The notes: generated by a model not told the origin, from the sequence alone. 48,787 bases of DNA from Mycobacterium asiaticum DSM 44297 (GCF_000613245.1 NZ_HG964937.1:1398407-1447193), one strand, 5' to 3'. Positions 8,062 to 17,888 are shown, counted from the first letter of the stretch. Translations and numbers: made by a program.

Positions 8062-8543
8062 GCCACGAACCCGACGTTGGCGACCTTGACCCCAGCTCCG
8101 GTCCGTTGGACCGTGATCCGCATTCGCCACACTCGCGGAACCGGTTCGGCCGCACCGGCATTGGAGGTTTGCACGGACACGACGACGAGCGCTCGGGCGG
8201 TATCCGAGGTTTGTGATTCCAGCGCCGCCTCCGTGATGGTGCCGACTGTGCTGGCCTTGGCTTCCTGCAGGACTTCGATGAACGGCTGTGACCGCTTGGC
8301 GAAGTCGTTGTGGAATTCCCCGGTCGCGCTGTCCAGTATCCGGTGCACGTCGGCGTCGGCGTGTCGCCAGTCGATGGTCGTCAGATTAAGCGCGGCCTGC
8401 CGTGCAACCTGGAGGAACTGATTGCGCTGAGACTGTTCCTGCTGCTCATTGTGGACGCGAAAGCCGAACCAGCACAACAGTGTCGCCAAGGCGGTCGCGG
8501 CGGCCAGCCCGAACGCAATGGCCCGACGGGGTGATTTGGACAT
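8058..8543 (-). CDS. Mce-associated membrane protein (Rv1972-like)
   Basis: 161 residues with an N-terminal membrane helix (about 9-27, AFGLAAATALATLLCWFGF) and the same extracytoplasmic Mas domain as its neighbour. ATG 8543 has GGGAGG about 5 nt upstream and lies 10 nt after mce3F. The two adjacent Mas genes probably encode a pair acting with the Mce3 ring (family knowledge plus inference). Confidence 0.87.
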   Translation of the reverse strand: MSKSPRRAIAFGLAAATALATLLCWFGFRVHNEQQEQSQRNQFLQVARQAALNLTTIDWRHADADVHRILDSATGEFHNDFAKRSQPFIEVLQEAKASTVGTITEAALESQTSDTARALVVVSVQTSNAGAAEPVPRVWRMRITVQRTGAGVKVANVGFVA

Positions 8544-8553
8544 AGGTCCTCCC

Positions 8554-9999
8554 TCAGCTGCCCGGCGGCAGCAGCATCGTCTGCCACGTCTTGTCTTTCG
8601 GCGCGGTCTGCGCCAGGTCGGATTGGGTGTAGCGCCGCCCGTCGGGTCCGATATAGGTGCCGGTGGCCGGGTCGTACTCCGCTGCCGCGATGGGCGGTGC
8701 GGGCGGCAACTGGGGGACGTCTTGTCCGGACAGGGTGGCGTTCGGGTCACCCTTCCAGTTGAAGCCGTCGTTGAGCGGCACATACGGTTCGTTGCTCTCG
8801 CACAGTTTCACGGTCGGCGCGCGTTTGCCCGGCACCGTTTCGCAGGGGAGGTTCCGGGCGCCGCGCACGTTGAGCGGCGAGTCCTGCGGCACCCGGCAAT
8901 ACAGGTCGCCGGCGGGGCGCGCCGGGTAGTCCTCGAAGGAGGGAACGCGTTGTTGTTGCGCCGGAAGGAATCCCGTGGTGCACGGCGGCGGCAGATTGAG
9001 GTTGAGATTGAAACTCAGGTACTGGCCCCGGTATGCCTGCTTGGTGTTCAAGTTGGCCAAGATGCCGGCCTGCTCGGCGCTGATCGCCATCGGGAACACC
9101 ACCAACAGTTGCTCGACGTCGTTGTGGTAGGTCAACGCGACCTGTCCGACGCTGACCAGGTTGGCCAGCAGGATGGGCAGGGTGGGTTGCAGGCGTTCGG
9201 TCAGCTCACGCACTTCCCCTAAAGCCGGCCCGCCCCGATCGATGATGGCCGCCACGGCCGGGTCGTGCGTCTGCAGTTCGGTGGTGACCGTGGCCAAATG
9301 TGCCGCCCACGAGGCGATCTCGTCGGAGCTGCGGGCCTGGGAATCGAGCACCGGCGGTGCACGGTCGATCAGCGTCACCAGCGGGTCGAGATTCTGGCGC
9401 GCATCGATCGCCAGTTTCGACGACCCGAGCACCAGCCGGGACAGCTCCGGTCCGAGCCCGCCCACCGCGGTGTAGGACTCGTCGACGACGGTCTTCAGGT
9501 TCTCGCGCGGGATCGCCGCCAGAGCCGTGTTCGCCCCGCTGAGTAGGGCGTTGATGTCGGGCGGCACCGAGGTGTCGGCCAGCGTGATCACGTCACCGTC
9601 GCGCAGGGGCCGTGATGTGGCGTTGCGAGGCAACAGGTCTACATAGGATTCGCCGATCGCGGTATGACTGTGGACCTCGGCCCGCAGGTCGGACGGGATG
9701 TCGATACCCGACTTGAGGGACAGCACCGCGACGACTCCGGTGCGGGTGCCGGCGCCGGCGGCGATGTCGGCCAGCCGCACCGACTCCACCCGGCCCACCT
9801 CGAAGCCGCGGTAGGTGACGTTTCCGGTGCTGTACAGGCCGCCGGCTTCGGGTAGCTGCACCGTCACCGTGTAGCGCCCGACTCCGAACAGCATCGCCGG
9901 CAGCTTGACGAAGTGCAGGAACGTCACCGCCAGCACACCCACCGCGATCACGGTGAACACGGTCAGCTGAATGAAGATCCGGCGCGGGAGATGCAGCAT
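8554..9999 (-). CDS. mce3F: Mce family protein Mce3F
   Basis: 481 residues. N-terminal membrane anchor (about 10-30), MCE/MlaD domain (about 38-115: YTVTVQLPEAGGLYSTGNVTYRG, VGRVESV), a long helical domain to about 300, and a hydrophilic C-terminal tail rich in Pro and Gly. Mce proteins form a hetero-hexamer with a lipid tunnel through the periplasm; F is the last subunit. Longer than H37Rv Mce3F, mostly in the tail. It starts at the base after the mce3E stop. The tail has several Cys that may pair outside the cytoplasm. Confidence 0.9.
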   Translation of the reverse strand: MLHLPRRIFIQLTVFTVIAVGVLAVTFLHFVKLPAMLFGVGRYTVTVQLPEAGGLYSTGNVTYRGFEVGRVESVRLADIAAGAGTRTGVVAVLSLKSGIDIPSDLRAEVHSHTAIGESYVDLLPRNATSRPLRDGDVITLADTSVPPDINALLSGANTALAAIPRENLKTVVDESYTAVGGLGPELSRLVLGSSKLAIDARQNLDPLVTLIDRAPPVLDSQARSSDEIASWAAHLATVTTELQTHDPAVAAIIDRGGPALGEVRELTERLQPTLPILLANLVSVGQVALTYHNDVEQLLVVFPMAISAEQAGILANLNTKQAYRGQYLSFNLNLNLPPPCTTGFLPAQQQRVPSFEDYPARPAGDLYCRVPQDSPLNVRGARNLPCETVPGKRAPTVKLCESNEPYVPLNDGFNWKGDPNATLSGQDVPQLPPAPPIAAAEYDPATGTYIGPDGRRYTQSDLAQTAPKDKTWQTMLLPPGS

Positions 10000-11142
10000 C
10001 TACGGCCCCTGATCCCAGTGGTACGGAGTGGTCAGCGGGTTCCCGGGGGTACCGCGGTATCCGGCGGTGCACGGGCTGGGGAACTGGCCGATGGTGCGCC
10101 CCCACTGCAGTTCGAGCTGAGTCAGGTGACACTCCCACCGGGTTCCGGTGAACAGCCCCTGGTCGATTCGGCTGAGCGTGAGGTCGACGATGGCGGTGAG
10201 GTTGGCGTAGTCGCCGCGCTGGAAATTTTCGAATGTCTCATTGGGGAAGGGGAAGGTGCCCAGTAGCGACAGCGAGCGGGTGAGGCTGGGCCCGGCGTTG
10301 GCCAGCGACTCGAGCACCGGCCCGATCTCGGAGAGCTCGTTGACGAGGTTCGCTTTGGTCCTGGTGACGGAGTCGACCGTCAGCGCGGCGAATTTGCTGA
10401 GTTTGTCGGCGGCTTCGACCAGCTTGTCCCGCTCTCCGTCAAGCACCGTGAGCGCGTCGGGGATGGTTGCCAGCGCCCGGTCCAGCACGGGTTGCTGGGT
10501 GGCGAACCTGCCGACCAGGCGATTGAGGCTGTCGTTGGCCGCGATGATGTCACCGGACTGGTTGTTGAGGGAGGCGGCGAATCTGTCCAGCTCGCCGATC
10601 AAACCCCGCAGATCGTGCTCGCGGCCGCGGAACGCGGTGCTCAGTGCCTCGGTGATGTCCTGCAACTGGCCCAACCCGCCGCCGTTGAGCACCAGCGACA
10701 GCGCCGCCAGCGTCTGTTCGGTGCTCGGGTAGGCACCCGCGCGCGCCAGCGTTATCACCGAACCGTCGCGCAGCCTGCCTTGGGCCGCTTCACCTTTCGG
10801 CCTGGCCAGCTCGATGTGATACGAGCCGAGCAGGCTGGTGGTGCCGATCTTGGCGGTAGCGTTGGCCGGCAAATTCACGTCGCCGTTGAGCCGCATCGTC
10901 ACAAGGGCGTGCCAGCCCTGCCGCTCGATCTTCGTCACATGACCGACCGTCACGTCGGCGACCCGGACCCGCGAGTTGGCCTGAATGTTGTTGACGTCCG
11001 GCAGTTGCACCTGGATCACGAAGGATCCCGGACCGTTGCCCTCGGTGCCGGGCAGCGGCAGCGAGTTCAGCCCCCGCCAGCCGCAACCGGATGCCGCCGA
11101 CACGATTATCACGAGGCACACCAGCCGGCGGCACACGCTCAT
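10000..11142 (-). CDS. lprM: Mce family lipoprotein LprM/Mce3E
   Basis: 380 residues. Start at 11142 (ATGA overlap with mce3D) gives a lipoprotein signal: hydrophobic core VCLVIIVSA and lipobox ASGC with Cys20. The MCE domain follows (about 42-120) and a helical domain (about 150-300) with repeated leucine-rich segments. The E subunits of mycobacterial mce operons are usually lipoproteins, which supports this call. The frame is open further upstream to 11409 but that part overlaps mce3D and lacks a signal. Confidence 0.9.
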   Translation of the reverse strand: MSVCRRLVCLVIIVSAASGCGWRGLNSLPLPGTEGNGPGSFVIQVQLPDVNNIQANSRVRVADVTVGHVTKIERQGWHALVTMRLNGDVNLPANATAKIGTTSLLGSYHIELARPKGEAAQGRLRDGSVITLARAGAYPSTEQTLAALSLVLNGGGLGQLQDITEALSTAFRGREHDLRGLIGELDRFAASLNNQSGDIIAANDSLNRLVGRFATQQPVLDRALATIPDALTVLDGERDKLVEAADKLSKFAALTVDSVTRTKANLVNELSEIGPVLESLANAGPSLTRSLSLLGTFPFPNETFENFQRGDYANLTAIVDLTLSRIDQGLFTGTRWECHLTQLELQWGRTIGQFPSPCTAGYRGTPGNPLTTPYHWDQGP

Positions 11143-12392
11143 GAGCCTGCTCCCGGGGGGATCATCAGGCCGGGCAAGCCGGCCGCGGGGTCCGCCGGTG
11201 TGGTCGTGGCCGGCGGAACGAAGTCCGGCCGTAGCCAGTTTTCGCTGTAGGTGACTTCGTTGGGCCGGGCCTGTGCCCCGACGAAGAGGTTCTCCCCGAT
11301 CGGTGGGAAGTTGTACTGGCGGTTTTTCACGATGGGCGCCATGTACTGCACGCACAGCTTCGCCGCTTCCTCTCCGCCCAGCCGCGAGGCGGCTTGAATC
11401 GCACCGCACAGGAAGGCGATTGGGTTGGCCATGTTGGTACCGGCCAGCGCTCCGGTCAGCGAGCCGTTGGCTGGTTCGAAGATGTTGTTGAAGTTCTGCA
11501 GCACCGTCGGGCTGATGTGCAGGGTCTGCTTGAGGTCATCGAGGCTGGACACCAGCACCCTGGTGATGGACGTGAGTTTGTCCGACGCCGTGCCGATCGC
11601 TTCGCGGTTGTCCGCCGTGAAGCTCCGCACGTCGTCGACCACTGCGTTGAGGTCCTCGGCCGCCTGCGCAACCTTGGTGGGATCGTCGGCCAGCACCGAA
11701 GAGACCGCGGCCAGGTTGTGGTTGAGCTGTTCGAGCAGATCAGCGCTGTCGTGCAGCGCGCTCACCAGGGTCGACAGATTCTTCACGGTGGCGAAGATGT
11801 CGTTGCTGTGGTCGGCGAGCGCCGAAACCGCCTGGGAGAGCTTGACGATCGTGTCGCGGATGGTGGTGCCCTGGCCGCGCAGGTTGTCCGCGGCAGTGTT
11901 GATCAGGGCACCCAGTGTGCTGACGCCGCCCGGTTGGGTGGGTTTGAGCAGTTCGGTGAGTCGCTGCAGTTGGGTGCGCAGGTCGTCCCACTCCACCGGA
12001 ACCACGGTGCGTTCCTGCGGAATCACCGCCCCGTCGGCCAGGGCGGGCCCACCGGAATACGGCGGAGTCAACTGGATGGCGCGGCCGGTGACGAGTTGCG
12101 GCGACAAGATCGCCGCGTTGGTGTTGGCCGGAACCTTGTGCTTGCGGTCGAACCAGAACGTGATCTTGGACCGCAGCGGCTGCGGTTCGATCTTGGTAAT
12201 CTTGCCGACCGGCACACCCCGGATGCGGACATCGTCACCGGCGAAGACCCCGTTGCTGTTCTCGAAGTAGGCGATCACGACGGTCCGCGCGGTCTCGTCG
12301 GCGCTCCGCATCGCAACTATCACCCCGGTCATCAGCACCAGGGTCAGGACCGTCGCGAGCAGGGACCGGCGCCGCCTGAGTTGCCTTGTCAT
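11139..12392 (-). CDS. mce3D: Mce family protein Mce3D
   Basis: 417 residues: basic N-terminus, membrane anchor (about 10-27), MCE domain (about 37-115, VVIAYFENSNGVFAGDDVRIRGVPVGKI), long helical domain and Pro-rich end. Linked by ATGA overlaps to mce3C upstream and mce3E downstream. Subunit of the Mce3 lipid transporter. Confidence 0.9.
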   Translation of the reverse strand: MTRQLRRRRSLLATVLTLVLMTGVIVAMRSADETARTVVIAYFENSNGVFAGDDVRIRGVPVGKITKIEPQPLRSKITFWFDRKHKVPANTNAAILSPQLVTGRAIQLTPPYSGGPALADGAVIPQERTVVPVEWDDLRTQLQRLTELLKPTQPGGVSTLGALINTAADNLRGQGTTIRDTIVKLSQAVSALADHSNDIFATVKNLSTLVSALHDSADLLEQLNHNLAAVSSVLADDPTKVAQAAEDLNAVVDDVRSFTADNREAIGTASDKLTSITRVLVSSLDDLKQTLHISPTVLQNFNNIFEPANGSLTGALAGTNMANPIAFLCGAIQAASRLGGEEAAKLCVQYMAPIVKNRQYNFPPIGENLFVGAQARPNEVTYSENWLRPDFVPPATTTPADPAAGLPGLMIPPGAGS

Positions 12393-13624
12393 GGTTGCCC
12401 TCCCGGCGGCAGCGGACCCGGTGGCCCGGGTGGTGGGCCACCAGGTGGCGGGGCCGGTGGCTCCGGCCGGTATGGGTAGCGGGGATCGCCGGGTTTTCCG
12501 GTGATGGCATCCGGCAGGTTCAGCCGCGGCTCACCGCCCTGGCCGGTGCGCGGATACGGGATCGGCAGCGCCGGCGTGCCGGGCTGCCCGGTCGGCGGGT
12601 CGGTCAGCTGCGAGGGCAGCAGGGTGGCCGGGTCCAGCCCGAGGTCGGAGAACGCGGCACTGATGAACGGCTGCACGAACTGGCCGGGTAGCAGATTCAC
12701 CACATACGCCTTGAAAAATGGCCCGGACGAGAGTGATTCGCCGAGCGACATGACATAGGAGTTGAGCAGCGGGATGGCCTGCTTGATGCGTTCCTTGCGC
12801 TCGTCCACGATCGACAGGACCCCGTTGAGCTTGTCCAGCGCCGGCCGCAGTTGCTGCCGGTTTTCTCCGATGAAGCCCTGCAGTTGTCGCGACACTGCCG
12901 AGATATTTCCCCAAATTTGTTCCAGGGCCGCACTTTGCGTCCGTAGTTGAGCCAGCAGCGATGTCGTGTCACGTACCAGACCGACGATCTGGTCGCTGCG
13001 TTTGGCGAGCACGCCGGTCGCCTTGGCGGCGTTGTCCAGCAGCCTTCGCAGCTGGGCATCCCGTTCATCCAGTGTCTGCGCGAGCCGGGCGACGCCCTTC
13101 ATCGCGTCGCGGAAGTCGGCCGGTGTGTCGGCGAAGGTACGCGCCAAGGTGTCCAGCGATTCCGACAGCTGGTTGGTGTTCAGTCCGCTGATCGTGGTGG
13201 CCAAATCGCCCAGCACGTCGGGCAACTGGTAGGGCGACATGGTGCGCTCGAGCGGGATGGGTCCTTCCAGCCGGCCATCGCCGCGCGGAGTGATGTCCAA
13301 AAACTTGCTGCCCAACAGCCCTTTGGTCTTGATCGCCGCCTCGGTGCGGCTGCCCAGCCTAATGTTGTTGTCCACCTTGAACGTGACCAGTACGCCCGGT
13401 CCGTCGAGTTCGATGCTGGCCACCTTCCCGACCGGATAACCGGAGACCTCGACAGTGTTGTCGGTGCGCAAACCACCCGCGTCGACGAAATAGGCGGCAA
13501 CAGTTCGGCCCTGATCGAGGAAGGGCAGGTGCTGGTATTGCAGGGCGGCCGCGACCGCGCCGGCAACAAGCACAATGCCCACAGTGCCGATGACCAGCCG
13601 GTTGCGCTCGGCGAAGGATTTCAT
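12389..13624 (-). CDS. mce3C: Mce family protein Mce3C
   Basis: 411 residues from ATG 13624 (ATGA overlap with mce3B). Membrane anchor (about 11-30), MCE domain (about 38-115, VAAYFVDAGGLRTDNTVEVSGYPVGKV), helical domain, and a proline-rich tail with PPAPPPGGPPPGPPGP, common in Mce C subunits. The upstream open frame to 13714 lies inside mce3B and is discarded. Length agrees with H37Rv Mce3C (410). Confidence 0.9.
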   Translation of the reverse strand: MKSFAERNRLVIGTVGIVLVAGAVAAALQYQHLPFLDQGRTVAAYFVDAGGLRTDNTVEVSGYPVGKVASIELDGPGVLVTFKVDNNIRLGSRTEAAIKTKGLLGSKFLDITPRGDGRLEGPIPLERTMSPYQLPDVLGDLATTISGLNTNQLSESLDTLARTFADTPADFRDAMKGVARLAQTLDERDAQLRRLLDNAAKATGVLAKRSDQIVGLVRDTTSLLAQLRTQSAALEQIWGNISAVSRQLQGFIGENRQQLRPALDKLNGVLSIVDERKERIKQAIPLLNSYVMSLGESLSSGPFFKAYVVNLLPGQFVQPFISAAFSDLGLDPATLLPSQLTDPPTGQPGTPALPIPYPRTGQGGEPRLNLPDAITGKPGDPRYPYRPEPPAPPPGGPPPGPPGPLPPGGQP

Positions 13625-14649
13625 TTCGGCGCGCACCGCCCGGTGGCCTGCCCGGCCACCTTGACGTAAACCGGCTGACCGCCCTTGCCGTTGACCTTCA
13701 GCACGACATCGCACAGGTAGAAGGCGAAAAAATCGCCGTACATGCCCTGGCGCACCAGCGCTTGGTATTTGTCGGGCAGCGTGTTGAGCAGGTTGTCCAG
13801 GTAGTCGTGGTCGGCGAGCGCGATGCTCGCGACCCGATCCGTCTCGCGTACGACCTTTGACATCGGCGCGCGGGCCTGAGCCAGCAGGTCCGCGATCGAA
13901 CCCGAGGCGGCATTGGTGTAGGCCACCGCATTGGACAGATCGGCCTTGCGTTCGGCCAGCCCGTGCACCAACTGCGCCAGCGAGGCCACCGCCTGATCCA
14001 GCCGATCACTCTGGCCGCCAAGCGAACCCAGCACCACGTTGAGATTGTCGATCACCTGCCCGATCAACTGATCGCGGTCCGCCAGGGTGTTGGTCAGGGC
14101 CGCGGCTTGCTCCAGGAACGAGGTGATGGTGGGCCCCTGGCCTTGAAAGGCTTGCAGCAGTTGTTCGCTGAGCGCGTTGACCTGGTCTGGATTCAATGCG
14201 CGAAACAGCGGCTTGAAGCCGCCGATCAGCGCGTCCAGATCCAGCGCCGGTTTGGTGCGGGCCAACGGGATTGTCTGTCCGGGGCGCAGCACCGCGAGCC
14301 CACCCGCTCCTTCCTCCAAGGCCAGATAGCGGTCGCCGAACAGGTTGTCGTACCGGATCACGCCCAGGGTGCCCTCGGTCAGGACGACCGAGTCCTCGGC
14401 GGTGAACTCGACCCGCACCGTCGCGTCCGGGTTGACCGAGATCTTGCCGACCTTCCCGACTTCGACGCCGGCGATGCGTACCAGCTTGCCCTCCCTGAGA
14501 TTCGACACATTGGTGAACTCGGCGTAATAGGTTTTGCCGTCACCGAATCGCACCTCGCCGAAGACGGCGACGAGCAGGAACGCGGTCAGCACGCAGACCG
14601 TCAGGAATGCCGCGAGGCGCACGACGACGCCGCGGAGGTTCTCCCTCAT
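13621..14649 (-). CDS. mce3B: Mce family protein Mce3B
   Basis: 342 residues, the length recalled for Rv1967. Membrane anchor (about 10-30), MCE domain (about 38-115, YYAEFTNVSNLREGKLVRIAGVEVGKV) and helical domain; unlike the others it lacks a Pro-rich tail and ends in a short Cys-containing segment (GRCAPK). ATGA overlaps on both sides. Confidence 0.9.
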   Translation of the reverse strand: MRENLRGVVVRLAAFLTVCVLTAFLLVAVFGEVRFGDGKTYYAEFTNVSNLREGKLVRIAGVEVGKVGKISVNPDATVRVEFTAEDSVVLTEGTLGVIRYDNLFGDRYLALEEGAGGLAVLRPGQTIPLARTKPALDLDALIGGFKPLFRALNPDQVNALSEQLLQAFQGQGPTITSFLEQAAALTNTLADRDQLIGQVIDNLNVVLGSLGGQSDRLDQAVASLAQLVHGLAERKADLSNAVAYTNAASGSIADLLAQARAPMSKVVRETDRVASIALADHDYLDNLLNTLPDKYQALVRQGMYGDFFAFYLCDVVLKVNGKGGQPVYVKVAGQATGRCAPK

Positions 14650-16010
14650 GGGTGCTCACCCGCCTGACCGCCGGGTTCACCAGGCGGGATTGCGGGCGGG
14701 ATTCCGGGCCATAACGGCACTCCTCCCGGCCCGTACAGCGCCGCCCCGTACGGTGGCCCACCCGAATTCGGGCCGGGCGCCGGGCCGGGCAGGCACTGGC
14801 GGATGGACGGCGGCTGGGGCACCGCGCGCGTGACCGGGAAGTAGTCCGCCCAGCAGGGATGCCCGAGACCAGGGTTGGGCCGGATGTCGAGTCCCGTTCC
14901 CCAGCCGGTGTCGGTAATCAGTTGGCGCACTGGGAAGTTCTTGCTGGCGTCCGGCAGTGAACCGCAGCCGGGCTGTCCGCCGGGACCGCCCTTGGCCGCG
15001 ACGCGCGGCAGGTTGTCCGGGGTGACGTAGGGGTCGTTGCCGAGTAGCAGCGCCACATCGAGTTGCAGCGTCCGGCCGTCGGCACCGCCCCACGCGGAGT
15101 ATCCGCCGTTGTCGAGGTACCACTTGGTGCCCTGCAGGAAGCAGGTGTACTCGGGGCTGTACTTGGACAGCAGGCTCGTGGTCGGCTCGAGGACGTTGAC
15201 GGAAGCCACCAGATTGTCTCTGCTGTAACCGAGCAGGGCCGTACCGCTGTCTGACAGTCCGATCACATTGAGCAGCAGCGCGTCCAACTGTTTCGAGTGA
15301 TCCGTGATAGTGACGCTGGTAGTGCTGGCGGCGTTGAGGATCGTGACGATGTCGTCAGCGGCGGCGTCGTAAGTGTCGGCGAAATTCCGGACCGACCACC
15401 AGTTCCGGCCGATGGTCTCGCGACGCGCATTCAGTGCCTGCAACACCTCGTTGAGGCTGGTGGTGGCTTGGCCGATCCGCTCCCCCTGGCCGCGAACGGC
15501 ATCGGCCACCGCGGTCAGTACCGCGTTCAGCTTGAGCGGGTCGATCATGTTCAGCAGGTCGACGACGTTCTCGAAGACCGTGTTGATCTCCGTGCTGACA
15601 TTCCGTGAATGCACCACCGAGCCGCTGGATAACCTGGCGGCGCTTGGGTTTTCCGGTATCACCAGGTCCACGAACTTGGCGCCGAAAGCGGTCGTCGCGC
15701 TGATCTGGGCCTCGACATTGGCTGGGATGAACCGGGTTTGGTCCGGATCGATCTCCAGCGACAGGCTGGTGCCCTTGTTGCCTTGGCCGATCCGGCTGAC
15801 CCGGCCGACCTGTACACCGCGCAGCATCACCTTGGCGCCGGTGTCCATGACCAGGCCGGAACGGTCGGCAACCAGCGTCACCGGCACGAAGGAGCGCAGG
15901 GAGCCGGTGAAGGACACCGCCGTCACCAGCACGACCACCCCGATCACCGCGAGCAGGATCAGCGTCCACCACGCGTCTGAGACCCGATGTCCCCCCGGCC
16001 CGCGACCCAT
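14646..16010 (-). CDS. mce3A: Mce family protein Mce3A
   Basis: 454 residues. Membrane segment (about 14-33), MCE domain (about 40-118, VTLVADRSGLVMDTGAKVMLRGVQVGRV), the helical domain, and a long Gly/Pro-rich C-terminus (about 390-454) with Cys pairs. The first Mce subunit after YrbE3B, 4 nt downstream. A few hundred base pairs of the tail differ in composition (Pro/Gly) from the core but codon use is otherwise like the neighbours. Confidence 0.9.
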   Translation of the reverse strand: MGRGPGGHRVSDAWWTLILLAVIGVVVLVTAVSFTGSLRSFVPVTLVADRSGLVMDTGAKVMLRGVQVGRVSRIGQGNKGTSLSLEIDPDQTRFIPANVEAQISATTAFGAKFVDLVIPENPSAARLSSGSVVHSRNVSTEINTVFENVVDLLNMIDPLKLNAVLTAVADAVRGQGERIGQATTSLNEVLQALNARRETIGRNWWSVRNFADTYDAAADDIVTILNAASTTSVTITDHSKQLDALLLNVIGLSDSGTALLGYSRDNLVASVNVLEPTTSLLSKYSPEYTCFLQGTKWYLDNGGYSAWGGADGRTLQLDVALLLGNDPYVTPDNLPRVAAKGGPGGQPGCGSLPDASKNFPVRQLITDTGWGTGLDIRPNPGLGHPCWADYFPVTRAVPQPPSIRQCLPGPAPGPNSGGPPYGAALYGPGGVPLWPGIPPAIPPGEPGGQAGEHP

Positions 16011-16014
16011 GTCA

Positions 16015-16830
16015 CTAGCTCGCCAGGTGGAAGTTCGGGGACTGGCCGTAGATTGCGAGCGTCATGATGACGATGGCGATCGAGGCAACGACCATCGAGG
16101 CGCGCACCGCGCGACCTACCGCTTCGCCGACGCCGGCCGGCCCGCCGTGCGCGGTGTACCCGTAGTAGGTGCACACCAGCATGATCATCAGCGCCACGAC
16201 AACGACTTCCAGTGATGACCACAGCACGTCGGACGGCCGAAGGAAGGTGTTGAAGTAGTGGTCGTACACCCCGGACCCCTGCCCGTAGACGGCCGTGGTG
16301 CCCAGCCGGGCGGCCAGATAGGCGGTCATGAGACCCACGCAGAACAGCGGAACGGCCACTACCACCCCGGCCAGCACCCGGGTGCTGGCAAGGTAACTGA
16401 CGCTGCGGATCCCGATCACCTCGAGCGCGTCGACCTCTTCGTTGATGCGCATGGCTCCAAGTTGCGCGGTGGCCCCGGCGCCGACCGTGGCCGCCAGCGC
16501 GACCATCACAGTGCCGGGCTGGATTTCCCGGGTATTGAAGAACGCTGACGCAAACCCGGTCAGCGCCTCCACACCGACCGACGCGAATTGGTTGTAGCCC
16601 TGCACGGCCACGATGGCGCCGGTGGTCATGGCCAGGAAGCCCACGATGACCACCGTTCCCCCGATCACCGCCAGCACCCCGGTGCCCAAACCCATCTGCG
16701 CGATCACCCGTAGCAACTCGCCGCGGTAGTTCCTCACGGCATCGGGAATTCCGGTCAGCGTGCTGACATAGAACCGCGTCTGTGATCCCATGCGATTCCA
16801 CTCGCCGGCAAGGGTTTTGGTCACAGTCAT
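16015..16830 (-). CDS. yrbE3B: MlaE-type permease YrbE3B
   Basis: 271-residue integral membrane permease, MlaE family, one of two that pair with the Mce ring and a distant ATPase (Mkl/MceG, not in this window). Visible: several hydrophobic segments, the conserved GAMRINEEVDALEVIG(I)RSVSYL loop that contacts the ATPase, and the GGPAGVGEAVGRAVR(A)S motif near the C-terminus. Starts 9 nt after yrbE3A. Confidence 0.92.
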   Translation of the reverse strand: MTVTKTLAGEWNRMGSQTRFYVSTLTGIPDAVRNYRGELLRVIAQMGLGTGVLAVIGGTVVIVGFLAMTTGAIVAVQGYNQFASVGVEALTGFASAFFNTREIQPGTVMVALAATVGAGATAQLGAMRINEEVDALEVIGIRSVSYLASTRVLAGVVVAVPLFCVGLMTAYLAARLGTTAVYGQGSGVYDHYFNTFLRPSDVLWSSLEVVVVALMIMLVCTYYGYTAHGGPAGVGEAVGRAVRASMVVASIAIVIMTLAIYGQSPNFHLAS

Positions 16831-16839
16831 GGCTTCACC

Positions 16840-17637
16840 TCAGGACACCATGAACGGCATGCCGACGGCGGTGACGATGATGTTGATGACGAACAGGACG
16901 ATGAAGGCGAACACCACGGTTTCGTTGACCGCTCTGCCGACCCCGGCGGGCCCACCGCCGACTGACATGCCTTTGTAGCAGGCGATCAGCCCGGCCATCA
17001 GCCCGAACAGCGTGGCTTTGATCATCGAGATGAAGACGTCGATCGTGTGGGTGAGCGTGGTCAGGCCCGTTACCCAGGCACCGGCCGAGACGTGCATGAG
17101 GAACACCGAACAGAAGAATGCGCCGATCAGACCGGTCGCGGTGACCACCGAACTCAATGCCAGCGAGACGGTCGTCGCCGCGAGCACCCGGGGCACGGCC
17201 AGCGCTTGAATCGGGTTGATACCCATCACCCTCAACGCGTCGAGTTCTTCGCGGATGGTGCGGGCACCGAGGTCGGCGCACATCGCGGTGGACCCCGCAC
17301 CGGCCACCACCAACACGGTGACGATCGGCGCGCTCTGGTCGACGGTGAAGATCGCGCAGCCGGTGCCGGAGAAGTCGGCGGCACCGATGTCGGTTAGCAG
17401 CACATTGAACAGGAACCCGGAGATCACCGCCCATGGGATCGTCATCAGGATGCCCGGCAGGGTGGAAACCCGCGCCACGAACCAGCATTGGAACAGGTAT
17501 TCGCGCCACGCGAAGGGCCGACGGAACATGCACACGAACGTGTCCAGCGTCATTGCGAAGAAATCGCCCATCGCGCCTAGTGGCTTGATGGCTGCGACGG
17601 GTGCCTTGCCGACCGCGATCACCATCTCTCTGCGCAC
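16840..17637 (-). CDS. yrbE3A: MlaE-type permease YrbE3A
   Basis: 265 residues, MlaE family. It carries PFAWREYLFQCWFVARVS, the coupling loop GARTIREELDALRVMGI and GGGPAGVGRAVNETVV. The first codon is GTG at 17637 with GAGGAT about 11 nt upstream; an in-frame ATG at 17625 is an equally possible start. First gene of the mce3 operon; a 20-bp candidate operator lies at 17794-17813. Confidence 0.92.
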   Translation of the reverse strand: MRREMVIAVGKAPVAAIKPLGAMGDFFAMTLDTFVCMFRRPFAWREYLFQCWFVARVSTLPGILMTIPWAVISGFLFNVLLTDIGAADFSGTGCAIFTVDQSAPIVTVLVVAGAGSTAMCADLGARTIREELDALRVMGINPIQALAVPRVLAATTVSLALSSVVTATGLIGAFFCSVFLMHVSAGAWVTGLTTLTHTIDVFISMIKATLFGLMAGLIACYKGMSVGGGPAGVGRAVNETVVFAFIVLFVINIIVTAVGMPFMVS

Positions 17638-17793
17638 CGCCGGCGAATCCTCACGCTGGCCCCCCGGACAGGTCGAAGTGGACGAGTGACACCCGCGAGG
17701 TTACGCGGCGCGACGCACTCATGTCCATAGCCGATACGCAATTGTCCGGGCATCTGGAACGTAAACAGCGATGCAAACGGCCGTATGAACCGT

Positions 17794-17813
17794 ATGATGT
17801 ATTTTGGCAGTAC
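17794..17813 (-). promoter_or_regulatory. Candidate Mce3R operator upstream of yrbE3A
   Basis: Minus-strand GTACTGCCAAAATACATCAT. Related 20-mers occur at 29325-29344 (15 of 20 identical) and 29401-29420 (14 of 20), in the two promoters where H37Rv Mce3R is known to act. It overlaps two plus-strand CCGTATGA repeats (17781-17788, 17790-17797). The site is non-palindromic, which would suit a regulator with two unlike TetR halves. Assignment is inference. Confidence 0.5.
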
Positions 17814-17888
17814 ACGCTGGGCATCATTCCGGTACCAGCCGGACGGGCACAGCTTGACCGCCGTCCGCACCCAAGACGGCGGTGACTC

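Noticed and set aside
11394..12479. 361-codon plus-strand open frame
   Set aside because: Shadow of mce3D/mce3C; no recognisable domain.
6518..17637. Assignment of the mce operon to mce4 or another mce
   Set aside because: YrbE proteins look mce4-like at first sight, but the tail of two Mas, DUF732 and CAP-like genes, the nearby tandem TetR and the Rv1936-1941 block fit mce3 best.
17638..17888. Additional small gene between the NTF2-fold gene and yrbE3A
   Set aside because: Open frames there lack ribosome sites and family features; the stretch carries the operator-like element instead.
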